From assembly GCF_945269915.1 (NCBI RefSeq), contig NZ_CALYOY010000016.1:1-45571 (forward strand): a stretch of DNA of 45,571 bases, given 5' to 3'. A model generated the notes under the pieces. That model was not told the DNA's origin. It searched no databases and was given only the letters and a program-made list of their open reading frames with translations. Origin of the DNA: an uncultured Bifidobacterium sp. (GTDB lineage Bacteria; Actinomycetota; Actinomycetes; Actinomycetales; Bifidobacteriaceae). This document shows, one piece after another, positions 42,954 through 45,571 of this stretch (positions are counted from its first letter, which is position 1; each line of letters begins with the position of its first letter). The translations under genes and the position numbers were made by a program.

Positions 42954-45374
42954 ATGAAATTCACCAATGGATACTGGCTGGCTCGACCCGGGGTCGAGGC
43001 GCTGTATGCCCGTTCGCCCTATGAACTATCGGTTGGCGATGATGGCAGGAGCATAGATGTGTTGGCCACCACGCAGGTGATTCATGACAGGGCGGATACA
43101 CTCAATCTTCCGATCTTCCGCATCCATGCCTCATCGCCGGCCGAGGGCATTATCCGTGTCCGGGCATCGCATTGGAAGGGCAGCAGGGTCTGCCCCGGGT
43201 TCCCGGTCAATGAGCAGGATTCGGACGGTGGGACTGTAAGCGCCGGAGCCCAGGGCCCCGGCGATGGTGAGGTCGGCGAGGAGGGTGCCACCGTCCGCCT
43301 GGACAGCGGTGATCTGAGCCTGACCGTGACCAAGGGCAGCACTTTCGATATGACCTTCAGGTGCGCTGACAGGGAACTGACCCATGCCCGGGGCAAGTCC
43401 CTGGCCAGGTTCCTTCTTGAACCCGACGCAGCGGTGTCGACCCAGCCGGTCGGGGAGTTCGGTGTTTCCCCCACGGCCAATGCCTATGACGAGTCGCCGG
43501 TCTTCACCTCCATCCAGCTCGGCCTGGGTGTGGGGGAGCGGGTCTACGGCTTCGGCGAACGGTTCGGCCCCTACCTGAAGAACGGCCAGTCCGTCGACAT
43601 CTGGAACGAGGACGGCGGCACCGCCAGCGAACAGGGCTATAAGGACATCCCCTTCTACATGACCAGTAACGGATATGGTGTCCTGGTCAATAACAGAGGG
43701 CATGTATCCTTCGAGGTGGCCACCGAGAACACCGAGACCGTCCAGTTCAGCGTGCCGGGCGAGACCATCGACTTCTATCTGATCGCAGGGCCTGATCCCA
43801 AGCGGATTCTGGAGAGGTACACCGCCCTGGTCGGCAGGGCCGCCGAGGTTCCTGCCTGGTCATACGGTCTGTGGCTGACCACATCCTTCACCACCAAGTA
43901 CGATGAGCGGACGGTCACCTCCATGATTGACGGCATGGCCGAGAGGGACATACCGCTCAGCGTCTTCCACTACGACTGCTACTGGATGCGCGAGTTCCAC
44001 TGGACCGACTTCCAGTGGGACAAGCGGTTCTTCCCCGATATCGAGGGAACCCTGAGTCGTCTCCACCAGGACAGGGGCCTGCACGTCTGCGCCTGGATCA
44101 ACCCCTACATCGGTCAGGAAAGCGCACTCTTCGATGAAGGTGCCGCCAAAGGCTACCTGGTGCGCAAACCCAACGGTGACATCTGGCAGACCGACCTCTG
44201 GCAGGCCGGCATGGGCCTGGTGGACTTCACCAATCCCGAGGCCCGCGACTGGTACAAGGAGAAGATAAAGACCCTCCTGAACCAGGGGGTCGATGCCATC
44301 AAGACCGATTTCGGTGAGCGCATCCCCTCGGATGTGGTCTGGTTCGATGGGTCTGATCCCGCCACCATGCACAACTGGTACACCCAGCTGTACAACCAGG
44401 CGGTTTTCGAGGCCATCGAGGAGGCCCGTGGCAAGGGACGGGCCTGCCTGTACGCCAGGTCGGCGACCGTCGGTGGGCAGCAGCAGCCGGTGCACTGGGG
44501 CGGGGACTGTGAGTCCACCTTCAACGGCATGGCCCAGACCCTCCGGGCCGGTCTCTCCCTGGCCAGCTCCGGTTTCGGCTTCTGGAGCCACGATATCGGC
44601 GGTTTCGAGGGCGCCCATCCCGATCCAGCGGTCTACAAGCGTTGGATCGCCTTCGGTCTGCTCTCCTCCCACTCCCGTCTGCACGGCTCCACCGTCTATC
44701 GGGTGCCCTGGCTCTTCGACCAGGAGGATGAGCGCCGGGGTGTGGTCAATCCTCCCGACCAGACCGCCGTCAGTGTGCTGCGTGAGTTCACCAAGCTGAA
44801 GATATCGCTCATGCCTTACCTCTACCAGGTGGGACTCGGGGCACATGAGGATGGTCTGCCGGTCATGCGGTCCATGTTCATGGAGTTCCCCGAGGATCGT
44901 ACCGCCCTTGACTGCGACCGACAGTATATGCTGGGTCCCTCCCTGCTGGTGGCCCCGGTCTTCTCCTACTCCGGAGACGTGGACTACTACCTGCCCAAGG
45001 GCGTGTGGACCAACTGGTTCACCGGCAGGCAGGAGGACTGCCGCCAGGCCGGTCGCTGGATCAGCGAGCGGTATGGTTTCGATACCGTGCCGCTCTGGGT
45101 TCGAGACGGAACCGTCCTGGTAACCCGGGAGGGTCAGGCCAGCACCGAATACGCCTATGGAACCGATGCCACGGTTTCCGTTTTCATGGCCCAGGACGGC
45201 AAGGCCCAGGCCCGCGTCCGGGACGAGGCAGGCGACGATGTCGTCTTCTCCGCCGAGCGCAATGGGAATCAGGTGACCATCGCCTCCTCCGACGGCCGTG
45301 ACTTCACCGGCTGCCTGGGCAGGGACGAGGGTGTGCGTTCGCAGAATGGGCGTGTGGTTCTGACCGTCGCATAG
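42954..45374 (+). CDS. yicI: GH31 alpha-xylosidase, YicI type
   Basis: The 806-residue cytoplasmic glycosidase removes alpha-1,6-linked xylose, as from isoprimeverose and xyloglucan oligosaccharides. The GH31 N-terminal beta-sandwich (YGFGERFGPYLKNGQSVDIW) is followed by the catalytic barrel. The nucleophile Asp452 lies in KTDFGERIP and the acid/base Asp518 in HWGGDC; FGFWSHDIGGFE and SSHSRLHGS are also YicI-like. KTDFGERIP, rather than the WxDMNE of alpha-glucosidases, supports xylosidase over maltase. An inserted Gly/Glu-rich loop occurs near residues 88-120. The ATG directly follows the permease stop. Substrate is predicted, not proven. Confidence 0.92.
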   Translation: MKFTNGYWLARPGVEALYARSPYELSVGDDGRSIDVLATTQVIHDRADTLNLPIFRIHASSPAEGIIRVRASHWKGSRVCPGFPVNEQDSDGGTVSAGAQGPGDGEVGEEGATVRLDSGDLSLTVTKGSTFDMTFRCADRELTHARGKSLARFLLEPDAAVSTQPVGEFGVSPTANAYDESPVFTSIQLGLGVGERVYGFGERFGPYLKNGQSVDIWNEDGGTASEQGYKDIPFYMTSNGYGVLVNNRGHVSFEVATENTETVQFSVPGETIDFYLIAGPDPKRILERYTALVGRAAEVPAWSYGLWLTTSFTTKYDERTVTSMIDGMAERDIPLSVFHYDCYWMREFHWTDFQWDKRFFPDIEGTLSRLHQDRGLHVCAWINPYIGQESALFDEGAAKGYLVRKPNGDIWQTDLWQAGMGLVDFTNPEARDWYKEKIKTLLNQGVDAIKTDFGERIPSDVVWFDGSDPATMHNWYTQLYNQAVFEAIEEARGKGRACLYARSATVGGQQQPVHWGGDCESTFNGMAQTLRAGLSLASSGFGFWSHDIGGFEGAHPDPAVYKRWIAFGLLSSHSRLHGSTVYRVPWLFDQEDERRGVVNPPDQTAVSVLREFTKLKISLMPYLYQVGLGAHEDGLPVMRSMFMEFPEDRTALDCDRQYMLGPSLLVAPVFSYSGDVDYYLPKGVWTNWFTGRQEDCRQAGRWISERYGFDTVPLWVRDGTVLVTREGQASTEYAYGTDATVSVFMAQDGKAQARVRDEAGDDVVFSAERNGNQVTIASSDGRDFTGCLGRDEGVRSQNGRVVLTVA

Positions 45375-45387
45375 GCAAGCGTCCGTC

Positions 45388-45424
45388 TGTCGCTGCAGTC
45401 CATGTACATCGGACTGCAGCGACA
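45388..45424 (+). terminator. Hairpin closing module 2
   Basis: TGTCGCTGCAGTCC (45388-45401) and GGACTGCAGCGACA (45411-45424) are perfect 14-bp arms around a 9-base loop, 13 bp after the GH31 stop. The stem is very stable, but no T tract follows. The right arm overlaps the element also found at 38151. Confidence 0.7.
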
Positions 45425-45459
45425 CACCAGACTGGACGCCCACGTCAAATGCGGTAATA
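45412..45459 (+). repeat. Junction element, copy 2
   Basis: This copy shares CAGCGACACAC and CTGGACGCC with 38151-38188 (29 of 38 bases by eye). It begins within the right arm of the module 2 hairpin and ends 41 bp before the tRNA gene. TTGTCGAAAA, also present twice before the module 2 binding-protein gene, follows at 45467-45476. Confidence 0.65.
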
Positions 45460-45500
45460 TATATGAGTTGTCGAAAACAAGAGATTGTTGACGATGACAT

Positions 45501-45571
45501 GCGCCAGTAGCCCAATGGATTAGAGCAGCTGACTACGGATCAGCAGGTTGCAGGTTCGAATCCTGTCTGGC
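45501..45571 (+). tRNA. tRNA-Arg (ACG), 3' end cut by the window edge
   Basis: The acceptor 5' strand GCGCCAG (45501-45507) would pair with CTGGC at the window end plus the missing GC. A D arm follows. The anticodon stem GCTGA/TCAGC holds the loop CTACGGA, with anticodon ACG at 45535-45537, decoding CGU and related Arg codons after A34 deamination. The T arm GCAGG-TTCGAAT-CCTGT is intact. Only the last few bases lie outside. tRNA genes are frequent island borders. Confidence 0.93.

Noticed and set aside
43860-45515. 551-codon minus-strand frame opposite the GH31 gene
   Set aside because: It mirrors a complete alpha-xylosidase gene with intact catalytic motifs, and the translation looks random.

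Overview
The window looks like a chromosomal segment of a high-GC actinobacterium, most likely a Bifidobacterium. The main reasons are the arginine cluster order argC-J-B-D-F-R-G-H, the small actinobacterial membrane proteins DUF4191 and DUF3043, the tyrS to tlyA gene string, and two CUT1 sugar ABC systems that lack their own ATPase. A manganese/iron superoxide dismutase is unusual for bifidobacteria and, as an inference from general knowledge, points to an oxygen-tolerant lineage such as the insect-gut group. No 16S rRNA gene is present, so this placement is a judgement and not a proof.

Layout. 0.1-4.8 kb, minus strand: glnA, a DUF4191 membrane protein, a dihydrolipoyl-dehydrogenase-type flavoprotein and a DUF3043 membrane protein, several closed by hairpin terminators. 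4.9-9.7 kb, plus strand: an M20 dipeptidase, then a TPP riboswitch driving a thiamine-type ECF transporter made of a YkoE-like S component and one 848-residue protein that joins both ATPases and the T component. 9.8-10.4 kb, minus strand: sodA. 10.6-16 kb, plus strand: a SpoU-type RNA methyltransferase, pheS, pheT and a DUF4190-like membrane protein. 16.1-25.2 kb: the arginine operon, preceded by two tandem ArgR-type operators and encoding its own ArgR. 25.3-32 kb: an SGNH hydrolase, then a tightly packed string of tyrS, an Arg/Asp/Gly-rich TPR protein, a HAD-IIA phosphatase, a small conserved protein and tlyA.

32-45.4 kb is an accessory carbohydrate region built of two similar modules. Module 1 is a LacI regulator, a binding lipoprotein, two permeases and a short GH1 beta-glycosidase. 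Module 2 is a LacI regulator, a binding lipoprotein, two permeases and a YicI-type GH31 alpha-xylosidase. Neither module has an ABC ATPase, so both probably borrow a shared one encoded elsewhere. Together the enzymes suit uptake and cytoplasmic trimming of plant oligosaccharides such as xyloglucan fragments. Between the modules lies a frameshifted copy of the last ~130 bp of tlyA, about 84% identical to the intact gene, next to a ~40-bp element that recurs after module 2 just before a tRNA-Arg(ACG) gene cut by the window edge. This suggests that module 1, and perhaps the whole region, was inserted at the tlyA 3' end.

The points I would look at first are the tlyA 3'-end duplication bracketing module 1, the single-chain ECF energy module under TPP control, and the long charged repeat domain on the TPR protein. 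I see no CRISPR array, prophage, transposase, integrase or toxin-antitoxin pair.
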